Position numbers and translations under genes: made by a program. The notes under the pieces were generated by a model. The model did not search any database and was not told where the DNA came from. It was given only the letters and a program-made list of their open reading frames with translations. Below are positions 1-10,101 of a stretch of DNA of 30,322 nucleotides, piece by piece; position 1 is the first letter of the stretch, and every line of letters begins with the position of its first letter. The stretch spans positions 155,375 to 185,696 of the forward strand of contig JBNGIQ010009433.1 in the NCBI GenBank assembly GCA_049999765.1, given 5' to 3'. This DNA comes from Phaeoceros laevis. Taxonomy: Eukaryota; Anthocerotophyta; Anthocerotopsida; Notothyladales.

Positions 1-212
1 CTAGGAGCATGCGATCATAGCAGAAAATGAAGGATAAGATTGAGAGCGTTGCGATCAAGGCAACAAGCCGTCCAGGTGACGGGACGCAACCGTTCCTAAC
101 CGACACAACCGGTGACGGTTAGGTAGTGACGATTAGCTAGTTTAGGGCTATAGCATGCGGATATTAAAAAAAGGCTAAGGCCTAATGAACCAGGCCCTAA
201 ATGCCCGCGACA
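1..212 (-). repeat. 3' LTR of the copia element (partial, runs off the window start)
   Basis: Identical to 6289-6498 over 210 bp. Its element-sense 5' end is at 212, where TGTCGCGGGC directly follows the polypurine tract. About 36 bp corresponding to 6253-6288 should lie left of the window. Confidence 0.92.
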
Positions 213-221
213 CTCCCTCTT
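213..221 (-). other. Polypurine tract of the copia element
   Basis: The minus strand reads AAGAGGGAG immediately before the TGT that opens the 3' LTR. This is the expected plus-strand primer position for reverse transcription. Confidence 0.8.
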
Positions 222-856
222 AGCCGCCTGCGTTTGACCTAACCCCTAACCTACGCTTGCCACCAGCCATCGCTGCCAGCCATCGCCGCTACACGATGTT
301 GCTCTCAATTTGGAACTTGGTGTTGAATCTTGCGCTCCGGGCGCTCCTCTATCTCTGATATCAGGCTTGCGCGCACACTGCTAATGCTGCAGTCCAGACC
401 TCCTGGCCCACAGATGTGGATCGTCATTCTTGCGCTAATGGCGGAGATTGGAAATCTATGCAAATCGGCCCTGCAGCCCAGTATTTCGATGTTGCGAACT
501 CTGATATGATGATTCGAGTGAGCTCCAATTTTGACGAGCCAGGTGTTGCTGTCCACCGCTACGGTATGCTCAATCTGGCGCTCTTTGTCTGAAGATTCTG
601 CTGCTTCTGTTCCTGGGGATTAATACACAGTGCTGGTGTTTGCAGTTGCAGAGCTGCAAGTTCTTCAGATGGCAGGGCACCTCTGAGCATGCACGTATAT
701 GACAACGGACAGTGACACTGACTGCGAGTGTTCTTTGTGGAGACCGGAATCTCCCTCTATGCCGAAGACCTATGCTAAGTGGTCAGACTCAGAATTCGAC
801 TCTGACTGACCTATAATATCACAGACACTTTGCAGATGAGCCTAATTTTGTTTGCT
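222..856 (-). other. Region between pol stop and polypurine tract
   Basis: About 635 bases follow the pol stop. The largest frame (305-556 minus, 83 residues) has no recognisable domain, transmembrane segment or envelope-like feature. I treat it as element 3' untranslated sequence. Confidence 0.5.
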
Positions 857-1570
857 CTATTTGAGAGCATGTGCTAGATAAGGCGTGATATCAATCATGC
901 CTAGACTATGTACATGAGACTCGTGTCTTTCTCTGCTGAGTGGCTTGGTTAGAAGGTCAGCATAGTTGGAATTGGTTGGCACATATGTCAGGGCTACTTC
1001 TTTGCGACTTATAGCCTGTCTCACATAGTGCAAGTGCAGGTCTATATGCTTAGTTCGTGCATGATAGACATGGTTACTTGCCAACAGAAGAGCTGACTGA
1101 TTGTCGCAGAAGACTGGTGTGGGTTCTGTCTGCTCCTGAGAGATGTCTGCCAGTAGTCTTCGATTGGCTACTGCTTCCTTGCAGCTCTCTGCTGCTGCTC
1201 CATACTCAGCTTCGGTTGTGGATGTACTCACAAACGTTTGCTTCTTTGACTGCCATGAAATTGCGGCTCCAGCAAGCAGGAAGCAATAGGCAGACACTGA
1301 TCGCCTTGTATCTGGGTCCCCACCCCAGTCTGCATCTGTGTATCCTTGAAGGAACATCTTCTTCACTGTTACATCCTTTTTGTAGCATAGTCCGAGGGTT
1401 CTCGTACCATTGAGGTAACGCATAACCCTTTTCCCTGCTGTCCAGTGAGCTGTGCCAGGATTTTCTACAAACTGTGAAAGAGCTCCACACACCTGGTTGA
1501 GATCAAATTGTGTTCTGGTCGATAGATACAACGCAAACCCTACAAATTTCCGGTAAGGAACTGGTTGCAT
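857..1570 (-). pseudogene. Copia RNase H domain (shifted frame)
   Basis: A 237-residue frame covers the connection region (PVPYRKFVGFALYLSTRTQFDL) and RNase H. The acidic residues are in place: D79 in GYTDADWGG, E120 in STTEAEY, D156 in CDNQSAL and D177 in KHIDLHLHYVR. The C-terminus (ADLLTKPL) is typical for plant copia pol. The domain is intact but reached only through two frame changes. Confidence 0.88.
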
Positions 1571-1812
1571 TGCCGCCTTCTCTGCTTCAGTCTTGGGACT
1601 GTCCAGTTTTGACAGTCGTGACCAGCAGTTAGTGGAGTACTCACAGGCTTTGCATCTTCCATGCTAAAAGTCTTGAGCATTAGATCGATATAATGTGCCT
1701 GATGCATGAGCACTGATCCTTTTGCAGGAACCAGAAGGATTTGGACTCCCAGAAAGAAACGTGTAACTCCCAGGTCAATCATTTCAAAGTGTTGGCGAAG
1801 TAGGCCTTTCAC
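1540..1812 (-). pseudogene. Copia reverse transcriptase thumb fragment (shifted frame)
   Basis: A 90-residue frame carries the expected continuation of the polymerase (HFEMIDLGVTRFFLGVQI, then DAKPVSTPL). It is shifted relative to the upstream frame at about 1806-1812. Its last 25 or so residues no longer resemble copia. The matching sequence (SPKTEAEKAAM-like) sits in a third frame, so a second frame change lies near 1615. Confidence 0.85.
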
Positions 1813-3386
1813 TCTACTAACATGTCTTCTGGACTATTCGTGATTAGCAGTGCATCATCTACATACAGGGCAATAATGATAAACTTGCCATTGTCTGTGC
1901 AAAGATAAACATTTGTATCTGCATCACTTTCCTTAAAGCCCAAAGACTTAAGAAAGGTACTAAACTTTTGAAACCATGCCCTAGGAGCTTGTTTTAAACC
2001 GTAGATGGTTTTAATTAGTTGGTTAGGATGCTTTTTATCTATGTAACCTTCAGGCTGTTGCATGAACACATCTTCCTCTAACTCTCCATGCAGAAACGCG
2101 GTCTTTACATCCATATGGTGCACTGTAAGGTCATTCTGAGCTACAAATGCCATAAGCACGCGGATTGAAGTAAACCTGACCACCGGGGAGAAGGTGTCCT
2201 GATAGTCCAGACCTGGCCGTTGAGAAAAACCTCGAGCTACCAGTCTAGCCTTGTACCGAGCAACCGACCCATCTGGATTTAGTTTAGTCTTAAAGGCCCA
2301 CTTGCAGGTCACAGGTTTTCTCCCTGCTGGTAAGGGCTCCAACCTCCATGTTTCGTTCTGAATGAGGCTGTCATATTCAGATTTAATTGCTGCCTGCCAG
2401 TCCGCGCCATGGGGACCTGACAGTGCCTCTATCATCGTGGCAGGTTCTCCAGCAAGCTCAGCAACGGAGAGTGTTTCAGCAACAAGAGAGTGGGTTGCGT
2501 AACTATATGACTGTCCAGGTGCTGTAACATTAGCTCCCTCTGAAGACATGTCCTCCATATCATACCCGGCAGCGCCCTCTGCAGATGTGGAATCCTCATG
2601 AGCAGAGACAGTTCCAAACTGTATTGGTTGATCAGGGACCTGTGTAGAATTTTGTGCTGACCTACGGACAGATCGCCTTGAGGTTTGCAGAGAGTTGCTG
2701 GGTGGTGTATATGGCTGTATTGTCCAGCTGTCTCGAGTAGGTCGGAGTCTGGATGACCGACGTATCGCAACTGGTGGCTCCTCATCACTGGATGTCCCTT
2801 CGGCCTCACTCTGTGCATCTCCAGGTTCTGATCCCGAAGCAGAGGTGAACTGGCTGACTTCTTCTTCTGGAGTATGCACCTCCTCTGCCCGATCCACAGA
2901 TGTCACCGACTGAGTGTCTGAATCCTGTCCAGGTAATGGTCCTTCCTCTTCCTCATCTGAGCTGGTTAGATGAGGATCTGGCTGTGACTGATCAGACTCA
3001 TCACTCTCTGACTCTGTCACACCTCCATCTGAAGCAACTGATGGAGATGATGGCCGTATGGCAGGCGGTGAGGCATAAGGACGACTTAAAACTGCATCTT
3101 CGTTAAAGATGACACTTCTGGCATGGATCATTTTCCTATTTGCTGGGTTGAACAATTTGTATCCTTTGATCCCCTCAGAATAGCCTACGAAAATATATTT
3201 TTCCGCATTAGGCTGCAGTTTTCGCCGTCTCTCCTTTGGTATAAAGGCATATGCTGGACTGCCAAATACCCTAAGGTGCAAGATCCTGGGTTTGTGACCT
3301 GTCCACCTCTCGAATGGAGTGCTGCCAGGTACAGCAGCTGTAGGCAGTCTATTCTTCACATAAACTGCAGTTGCCATGGCTTCTGC
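1809..3386 (-). pseudogene. Copia integrase C-terminus and reverse transcriptase (polyprotein part 2)
   Basis: This continues the gag-pol frame after the TAG at 3387-3389; its first Met codon is at 3377. The N-terminal part matches the integrase C-terminal region (ATAVYVKNRLPT, then FGSPAY and FVGYSEGIKGYKL). A 220-residue acidic, Ser/Thr-rich linker follows. The RNA-dependent DNA polymerase domain starts near residue 345 (TWRLEPLPAG) and includes MDVKTAFLHGEL, IYGLKQAPRAW and the catalytic YVDD at residues 505-508. The frame stops at 1809 just after YVDD, in the middle of the polymerase, where the protein continues in another frame. Confidence 0.9.
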
Positions 3387-5528
3387 CTAGTACCCTAGAG
3401 AAAGTCCAGCTTGCGCTAAGGAGGCTTTTGCCTGTTCCTGAAGTATGCCATTGCTCCTTTCGGCGATAGGGTTCTGCTTCGACGTGTATGAGATGGTAAG
3501 CTGCCTCGATATTCCCAACTCCCTACATAACTGTTTGAATGCATTCGACCCATACTCACCTCCCCCATCTGTTCTGAGTGTCTTCAGAAGATGAGAGGTT
3601 TGCCTTTGTGCATTTGCTAGGTAATCTCTAAAGTAATCTAATGTTTGTGATTTCTTTGACAGGAAATAGACTATAGTGAATCTACTCCAATCGTCAATGA
3701 AAGAGAGAAAATACCTAGCACCTCCAAATGACCGTTTTGACATAGGGCCACATATATCTGAGTGAACCAATTCTAGTAGAGACTTAGCTCTAGTGTGATT
3801 TTTATCTATATGGGGCAGTTTGTGGTGTTTGCCATAGATACAAGGTTCACAGAATAGCTTAGATTGAGGCAGGAGTTTTAGAGGCTCCCTGTAAAGGTTG
3901 CCTGCTGCTGCTGCCTTCATCCTCCACACATTAATATGCCCAAGTCGGTGATGCCAGAGTTTGAAGTTGGCAGACTGCTCTGCCTGAGTAAGGTGTGCAG
4001 CTGAGTGAATGCGGGAAGGTGTACACTCTAGTTTGTACAGATCATTCGAGGGATAAGCAATGGCCAACAGCTGACCATTGTGCTCTATATGACATTCATC
4101 AGGTTCGGACTCGAACAGAATGCGAACCCTAGGCAGTGCTATTTTCATCTTTGTTACTGACACTAAGTTCTTCATCATTCTAGGTACATGAAGAACATTA
4201 AGCAGTACAACTTCATGCCCTGACGACAACCTGAGAGGGACTGAGCCTGTTCCAAGGATGGGCAATGCTCTATCATCACCTACACGGACAGTCTGTCCAC
4301 TCAATGAAGGTTTGTAGTCAGCGAATGCTTCATGCTGGTTGCAAACATGGTGTGAAGAACCAGAATCAATGAACCAGCATTTCTTGTCCTCGCTTGAAGA
4401 CACTAGACATGTTGCTAGAATGGTACTTGACTTCTTGACTGTGGCAGAGTTTGATTCAGCATTAGAGGATCCATCCCTCTTGGGCTCTCCAACTGCCTTC
4501 TTGCGATAGTCACACTCAAAGTGACCTGGAATTTTGCACCAATTGCAAGTTCCCTTTTTCTTCAAACTGTATGGTTTGGTTTCAGGGGTACGTTTCCCAC
4601 CTTGCCTGCCGCTTGACATGCGAGGCCCCTTCCCTTTTGATGTGTAGAGGGCACGACTGGAGCTTCCTTCATGTCGGCCTTCATGCCTACTCCCATGACG
4701 AGTGGCTTCTTCTTCTAACAGGGCTCCAATAACCTCAGTGAGGTTGCCCCCTCCAGCAGCTCGCATGTTATTGTTTTGTGAAGACACAAAGGTTCTGTAG
4801 CTGGATGGTAGAGACATGAGTAGGGCTGTTGCAGCCTGTGTCTCGTCCAACTTGGTACCACACGCGGCCAACCTTGCTCTAAGGGCTCGAAACTTGTTCA
4901 GGTGAGCTTCAATTGGCTCATGTTCCTTCATCTTGAGATGCCAGAATGCCCGGGTGGAATTAACCATTGACGCAGAATTCTTGGTTTGGAACATCTGGTC
5001 AAAGGTTGACCACATCTCAGCAGCAGTGTCGAGCCCTTGCACGTGATGCAGCATATTTTTGTCCAGTCCAGCGACCAAAATGCTTCGAGCTCGGCGATCA
5101 GCCTTAGCCCAAGCCTCAATGTCAGCAAGTGGGGAACTAGCAGGTGGCTTCACAGCTGTCCCCAAGACAATATCAAGTAAGTTCTGCTCCTCCAGAATGG
5201 TACGCAAGTGAATTGTCCAAACTTCGTACTCACTACCATTAAACCGATCACGGTCCTTAAAGTCAACCTTGAAATGTGTGACTGTCGTATGTGCAGGTAC
5301 TTGGGGTGCCTGACCACCACCGCCACCACTTCCTCCTCCTCCTCCCCCTCCACCACCACTGCCACCGGCTCCACTTCCACCACCACCAGATGTTGCCATG
5401 TTTGGGGTTGTCTGAATTTTGGGTGTGGTCCGCAATGGAAATCTGAGAAGCCTTGGTCTCTGTGGAGGTGCTTGAGGTCTAGACGAGGACGAAGACCCTC
5501 CTTCAGATGAGGATGGGCTAGTGACCAT
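3387..5528 (-). pseudogene. Copia gag, protease and integrase (polyprotein part 1, ends at a premature stop)
   Basis: The open frame runs 3387-5537; the first ATG is at 5528 and a second, more typical gag start (MATSGG) lies inside. Residues below are counted from 5537. Order: a Ser/Pro-rich then poly-Gly N-terminus (about 10-76), a gag UBN2-type capsid region (about 88-260), a zinc knuckle at 331-344, an aspartic protease motif DSGSSHHVCN (D391), an integrase zinc-binding region (LWHHRLGH with C563 and C566), and the integrase core with D594 (HSDICGP), D657 (LRTDGGGEY) and E693 (NPIAERSN). The zinc knuckle starts CNWCKIPGHF but has Tyr where the final Cys should be. A TAG at 3387-3389 stands where related elements have Trp, and the frame continues in register after it, so the integrase C-terminus is separated. 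Confidence 0.9.
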
Positions 5529-5546
5529 AACATGCAAATGCCCAAC

Positions 5547-6107
5547 TCATTGGGAATCGACACATTTTTCCACTAGTGATGTAGCAGGGGCTGAAAGTGA
5601 AGGTGAAGACTCCTTGAGAGATTGCTGAAGAGAGATGAATGCATCCAGGAGCACATCAACTTTCCTAGAGATTATAACCAGGAAAGTGGTAATTTCACTC
5701 AATCTATCAGCAGAAATGCTTTCAGACCGTTGCTGCTGCCTACTGTGTGTCTTCCCTTGCCAACTAATTGACTGTAAGATGGCTAAGATTTGGGAGTGCA
5801 GGTTTCTATATGTGTTGGAATTTCTATGTAGATGCCTGGTACACTCTGTAAAAGGACTCCGACGGCTGCCCATAAGAGTGTGGATTGGCGCACAACGAGC
5901 GTGAGCAGGAAACCCTCTCGTGCTAACTGAGCACGGCCTTGATGGGGGGTTCCAGTGTGCAGGGTCTTCCCCAATGTTTCTCCGGTACGAATTTGAACTC
6001 TCCTCGACAGATCGTAAAGCAACAACAGGTGCTGACTGGAAATTTGTATGTTTCCAGGATCGCTGATCCCGGCGTTGTTGATTACAGTTGTGGCGAGGCA
6101 TCTTCAA
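5547..6107 (-). pseudogene. Leader ORF in frame with gag (possible gag N-terminal extension)
   Basis: A 186-residue frame lies in the roughly 700-base leader between the primer binding site and gag. It is in the same reading frame as the 716-residue gag-pol frame and is separated from it by a single TGA at 5547-5549. The C-terminal third (about residues 130-166) is amphipathic and could form a helix; the N-terminal half is basic and looks non-globular. Copia gag proteins normally start close to the Gly-rich MATSGG-like segment found downstream (residue 47 of the next frame), so this may be leader sequence that is open by chance. Alternatively it is a true extension cut by a CGA-to-TGA type change. 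Confidence 0.4.
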
Positions 6108-6240
6108 ATCTTCCAGAGACAGAAAACTCTCTCCTAGGCGCTAGTTTCCCGTTTTGCAAGAATTGGTGGCCTGCTACCAATTCTCTACATTCACCAAGCC
6201 TAGAGCCAGGAATGTTATGCAATGCAGGCAAATGCGACAT

Positions 6241-6252
6241 GCTCTGATACCA
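6241..6252 (-). other. Primer binding site for initiator tRNA-Met
   Basis: The minus strand reads TGGTATCAGAGC, complementary to the 3' end of plant initiator methionine tRNA. This is the standard minus-strand primer site of plant copia elements. It directly abuts the LTR end, with no spacer. Confidence 0.93.
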
Positions 6253-6500
6253 TATCACAGTAATGGCGCGTAGGAAATTGGTAGATTTCTAGGAGCATGC
6301 GATCATAGCAGAAAATGAAGGATAAGATTGAGAGCGTTGCGATCAAGGCAACAAGCCGTCCAGGTGACGGGACGCAACCGTTCCTAACCGACACAACCGG
6401 TGACGGTTAGGTAGTGACGATTAGCTAGTTTAGGGCTATAGCATGCGGATATTAAAAAAAGGCTAAGGCCTAATGAACCAGGCCCTAAATGCCCGCGATA
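6253..6500 (-). repeat. 5' LTR of the copia element
   Basis: About 248 bp, bounded by the primer binding site at 6252 and by loss of similarity to the other LTR after 6498. Read on the minus strand it starts TATCGCGGGC and ends CTGTGATA, so the termini are TA...TA rather than TG...CA, with a short TATC/GATA inverted repeat. The other LTR begins TGTCGCGGGC, one base different. Bases 6289-6498 are identical to 1-210. Confidence 0.9.
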
Positions 6501-6599
6501 GCGGTGTGCGGGCGTGCGGTAGCGGTGTGCAAGAGAGGGTGTGTGGCAGCAAGAGAGGGTGTAAGGCCCGTCTTGTTCCCTGCTGATTGCATTGACAGG

Positions 6600-7541
6600 A
6601 ACAGGAATGAAGACTACTTCCAGATGGAAGAATTGGACCGACTGATCCAATCCATGAGCGATTTTTTGATTACGATGAAATCAAGAACCAGTTACTGGAA
6701 CACAAGAAGGAGCTGTCTGAACACAAGAACGAGCAGTCTAAACACCATGGCAGATTGGAGGCACTCGAGCTTGAGTTACTGGAAGCAAAGGTGTTAAGAG
6801 CTATGGCTGAGGTTATTCATTATATATTTTAATTCGAAGGTTGGAAGTAAACAGCGCAGGAAGCATGAAGAGAAGGTATCTACCTTGTGCACAGCTTATT
6901 TCCACTAAATCCAGTTGGATTCCTGGAGATTGGATACAGCCAGATGCACTGGCCACGGTCTTTCAGGATATTCTTGACCAGAGAAAAAATGCTTCTCATT
7001 ATGCCACTCCTGAGGACACCTTTGAGGATTTGGCAGTTCTTACAACAAGTCCACTCTTCATCAGTCTTCGAAATCATTCAGCGAGACTTCTGACATGCGC
7101 ACGTGCAAATTGCAGAGGAATTGTTGGGGACATGGCGTGCCTACAATTTGGCACAAGCTGCTACATGTGTCATCTTCAATATTCCCAAGAAGACCTCATC
7201 TGCATATTTTTGCATCTCCGAAGCTAAAAATGATTTCTATAGGATCAAAACAGCTTTTGGATTCAAAGACAGTGTGTCACAGGTAGGTGCAGCTATTTAC
7301 TGGGTATGGGAAGTCTCCAGGAGGGATAGTCCCTTCATTGATTTTTCAATTCACGATGATCAATGATATTGGTATCCTGTACAGTATAGCCCATAAAGTC
7401 GGTCTATTCAGGGATGTTGATTCCATGAAGCTTGGAGAGATAGTACAGTGCCTCTTGACTAAGTGGCATAAGTGGATATTTTTGTCAAAGCAACAGACTG
7501 AAAATTCCTATGCAAGAAAACTGGGGGAGAAACACAAATGA
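6600..7541 (+). pseudogene. Coding-like region of unknown identity, broken into several frames
   Basis: I do not recognise this gene. Four stretches look like protein rather than random sequence. (1) Around 6670-6830, a Glu/Lys/Leu-rich heptad stretch (KNQLLEHKKELSEHKNEQ) likely forms a coiled coil. (2) 6841-7090 has ALATVFQDILDQRKNASHYA and ends near LFISLRNHSARLL. (3) 7103-7282, one frame over, has IAEELLGTWRAYNLAQAATC and SAYFCISEAKNDFYRIKTAF. It ends at CAG|GTAGGT (7280-7288), which matches a plant splice donor. (4) 7340-7541 has IGILYSIAHKVGLFRDVDSM. Either this is a multi-exon gene whose introns I cannot place, or a decayed gene with frameshifts. It starts about 100 bases after the copia 5' LTR and stops before an assembly gap. 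Confidence 0.4.
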
Positions 7542-7605
7542 CCTCTGTGAGCCTAGGAACTAGGGAACTAGTGGAAGTTGAACAGTGGAACGATGAATAC
7601 CGTAG

Positions 7606-7705
7606 NNNNNNNNNNNNNNNNNNNNNNNNNNNNNNNNNNNNNNNNNNNNNNNNNNNNNNNNNNNNNNNNNNNNNNNNNNNNNNNNNNNNNNNNNNNNNNN
7701 NNNNN
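7606..7705. other. Assembly gap, 100 N
   Basis: One hundred undetermined bases; the round number suggests a scaffold gap of unknown true size. Confidence 0.99.
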
Positions 7706-8340
7706 CGCAGGCCTCTATGGTAGTAACTTGTCACTAACCGTAAACCGCGATCACCCTTTTGCCGTATGCAATGTGAAAGGCTCTTCATCATGCTTCATGC
7801 CTCCCACCACTGATGACGCTCCCATACCCTCCCATGCCCGTTGTATGCACCTGCTTCATGTCACGTGGCGCTAAATGGCATAAAAGTGAATAAAATGTTA
7901 CAGTGCATGAAGTGCAGGCAGTTGAAAATGTTGCTGGGTAGACCGTTTGGCATCTGAACGTTAGTGTGAATAACAACAACGACGATGTAATGAGGGTTTG
8001 CAACGCCTTGTAGTCCAGGTTTACAAGGCCTTCAAGTTGTAATCCTGGTTTACAATGCTTTGTAATACATGTTCATCACAAACTTCCAGGTCCTCCATTT
8101 CAATGCTGCATCGGCCTCCAAACATTCTCAATGTTGAAACTATGATTTGCATGGGCCCTGCTTCAATGCATGCATTGAACTAGCCATGTGCGATCACACT
8201 AAAACAATATGTGCACCGTGACAGTGTTGACTACGAGACATTGTTTCAACACGGGTTGTATCAATACCATATCGCAATCAATTGATTAGGTGCTGTTATA
8301 ATGTATTTTCAAATAGGGCATTGAAAAAAACTCTTTCAAA
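7706..8340. other. Gene-free, low-complexity stretch
   Basis: No frame here looks coding. Between about 7995 and 8075 short variants of a TTTACAANGC motif recur. I see no RNA gene. Confidence 0.5.
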
Positions 8341-8514
8341 TGCACTACTGAAACAAGCAAGCCATTGCAATTGTCTTGCATGAGGACATTGCGGCAATGC
8401 CCCTACTAAAGTCGTACTAGTTTGAATTTATAAGATAATGTTCAAACAAATGACACATTGATTGAAACAACACCTGTACTGAAGTAGTACTAGCTTGGGC
8501 CTAATAGGTAATGT
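8341..8514 (+). repeat. Dispersed direct repeat, copy 1
   Basis: Starts TGCACTACTGAAACAAGCAA and is repeated with few mismatches 510 bases downstream at 8851-9022. It is AT-rich, non-coding and probably a fragment of a transposon or satellite. Confidence 0.85.
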
Positions 8515-8614
8515 NNNNNNNNNNNNNNNNNNNNNNNNNNNNNNNNNNNNNNNNNNNNNNNNNNNNNNNNNNNNNNNNNNNNNNNNNNNNNNNNNNNNNN
8601 NNNNNNNNNNNNNN
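8515..8614. other. Assembly gap, 100 N, flanked by the same 36 bases
   Basis: The 36 bases before the gap (8479-8514) are identical to the 36 bases after it (8615-8650). This is what an unmerged contig overlap or a collapsed tandem repeat would give. Confidence 0.97.
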
Positions 8615-8850
8615 CTGAAGTAGTACTAGCTTGGGCCTAATAGGTAATGTTGAAATAAATGAGACGATTGAAATAAATATCTTCGGTAACCTTGTTGCAA
8701 TGAAGACAATGCATTCATATTGAATATAGACCTCACAACAATATCCACAACAATATCCATCTTGAAAGGTTGTTGTTGGAATTGCAGCGCCTAGTATTGA
8801 AACAAATGGTAATATTGAAGAAAAAAACATTCATATGAAAAAATTCATTT

Positions 8851-9022
8851 TGCACTACTGAAACAAGCAAGCCATTGCAATTGTCTTGCATGAGGACATT
8901 ACGGCAATGCCCCTACTAAAGTCGTACTAGTTTGAATTTGTAAGATAATGTTGAAACAAATGACATGGTGATTGAAACAACGCCTGTACTGAAGTAGTAC
9001 TAGCTCGGGCCTAATAAGTAAT
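8851..9022 (+). repeat. Dispersed direct repeat, copy 2
   Basis: Second copy of the 8341-8514 unit with roughly eight substitutions. The last part is also present at 8615-8650. Confidence 0.85.
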
Positions 9023-9540
9023 AGTACATAGGTGAATATTTAAAAAAAAAAATTAAAACTGAATTCTATATGTACTTAACTCCCTATGTTCGTTCGAATT
9101 CACCGCTCTCCCAGGGTTACATATGATTTTAGGAAGGGTCTATGTATGCACTTTTCCCAACGTAGGAGAGGTTGGGAGAGAATACAATTATAAAATCTAA
9201 GGGCCCAAAGCAAGCATGTATGAGCCTCCAATAAGGGGAAAGGGTGACACATCTACCCTATGTAAAGTTTAAACCCCTCAGCTACTAGTAAACCTTCATA
9301 GGATTGACCTAATTAGGATGTCATAGTTCAACCAACAAAAGAATCTATTTAATGACGGTAATATGCAGGCTGACGGGAGAGTTTTGATAAGGAGGGAGGG
9401 GGAAGGGTGTTCATTACATGCAGAGGCAAACCTTGTCATTTACTCAAATGCAAAGGTGCAGAAAGTGAGCTTCTCTCACAGGCAACATCTGTAAAGTTCA
9501 TGTTGGTGAACAACATGCATGCACCTTGGTCCATTAGGAC
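9023..9540. other. Gene-free stretch
   Basis: No supported gene or RNA. There is an A-rich tract near 9041-9058. The sequence looks like neutral intergenic or old transposon DNA. Confidence 0.5.
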
Positions 9541-9600
9541 ATGGTCTAGCAGTTAAGGCCCGGGTCTCCAAAAGAGGTGACCTTCGTGCGAAAAAATCCC
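9541..9600 (+). repeat. Possible tRNA-derived SINE head
   Basis: ATGGTCTAGCAGTTAAGGC resembles a pol III box A. About 30 bases later, GAGGTGACCTTCGTGCGAAA followed by ATCCC resembles a decayed box B region (GGTTCGAATCC type). A similar arrangement with a better box B lies on the minus strand at 22407-22480. It is too degraded to be a tRNA gene: no acceptor stem or anticodon arm can be folded. Confidence 0.3.
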
Positions 9601-9657
9601 TTTAAAGGGCAAAAATGCCCAAAAATCTTCCAGAGAGGCAGTGGCATGGGTTTCTCT

Positions 9658-9737
9658 GGCCGGCGTACTACTACTACATCTCGGTACGAGGCTTTTGGCC
9701 GGCGTACTACTACTACTACATCTCGATACGAGGCTTT
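9658..9737 (+). repeat. Tandem duplication, 39-bp unit with (TAC)n
   Basis: Two copies (9658-9696 and 9697-9737) begin GGCCGGCGTACTACTAC and differ by one TAC unit and one substitution. Confidence 0.85.
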
Positions 9738-9807
9738 GCTGCCAAAGTACTATGCGTGGCGACTTCTAAGTAAGATTCTAAACCTAGGGTTAAGTAGTGG
9801 CATGTCG

Positions 9808-9940
9808 CAACCATGGGGATATATCATGGAGTGGGTTCGCATGCCCCAACCATGGGGATATATCATGNNNNNNNNNNATATCATGGAGTGGGTTCGCATG
9901 CCCCAACCATGGGGATATATCATGAAGTGGGTTCGTCATG
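9808..9940 (+). repeat. Tandem array, 39-bp unit, interrupted by a 10-N gap
   Basis: Units begin CAACCATGGGGATATATCAT at 9808, 9847 and 9904. Ten N at 9868-9877 fall inside the array. The spacing is not a multiple of 39, so the true number of units is unknown. A 122-residue plus-strand frame across it is a product of the repeat. Confidence 0.9.
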
Positions 9941-10101
9941 GCTAAGGATCATGATACATGTAATGGGTACCCATGGCTTTGGCTGTTTGGTCTCAAATTA
10001 TAGGATAAATGGTTGCGGCTTTTGCCACTAGGAATAAACATGTATTGCCACAAAGACCACAAAAAAATGTAGGAACTATCTACGTGAAATTAAGAACACC
10101 C

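Larger units (their letters stand above)
1..6500 (-). mobile_element. Ty1/copia LTR retrotransposon, nearly complete, degenerate coding region
   Basis: The element reads on the minus strand. In element order it has a 5' LTR (6253-6500), a tRNA-iMet primer binding site (6241-6252), a long leader, gag, protease, integrase, reverse transcriptase, RNase H, a polypurine tract (213-221) and a 3' LTR (1-212, cut by the window start). Integrase lies before reverse transcriptase, which defines Ty1/copia (Pseudoviridae-type) order. The two LTR copies match base for base over the 210 bp that can be compared (1-210 against 6289-6498). Coding capacity is lost: in-frame stops at 5547-5549 and 3387-3389, and frame changes near 1810 and 1615. 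The target-site duplication cannot be checked because the left end is outside the window. Confidence 0.95.

Noticed and set aside
305-556. 83-residue frame after pol as an envelope-like gene
   Set aside because: No signal peptide, transmembrane segment or coiled coil, and no similarity I recognise.
9577-10031. Plus-strand frames across the 39-bp repeats
   Set aside because: They span a tandem repeat and a 10-N gap; the repetitive WGYIM peptide is a product of the repeat.
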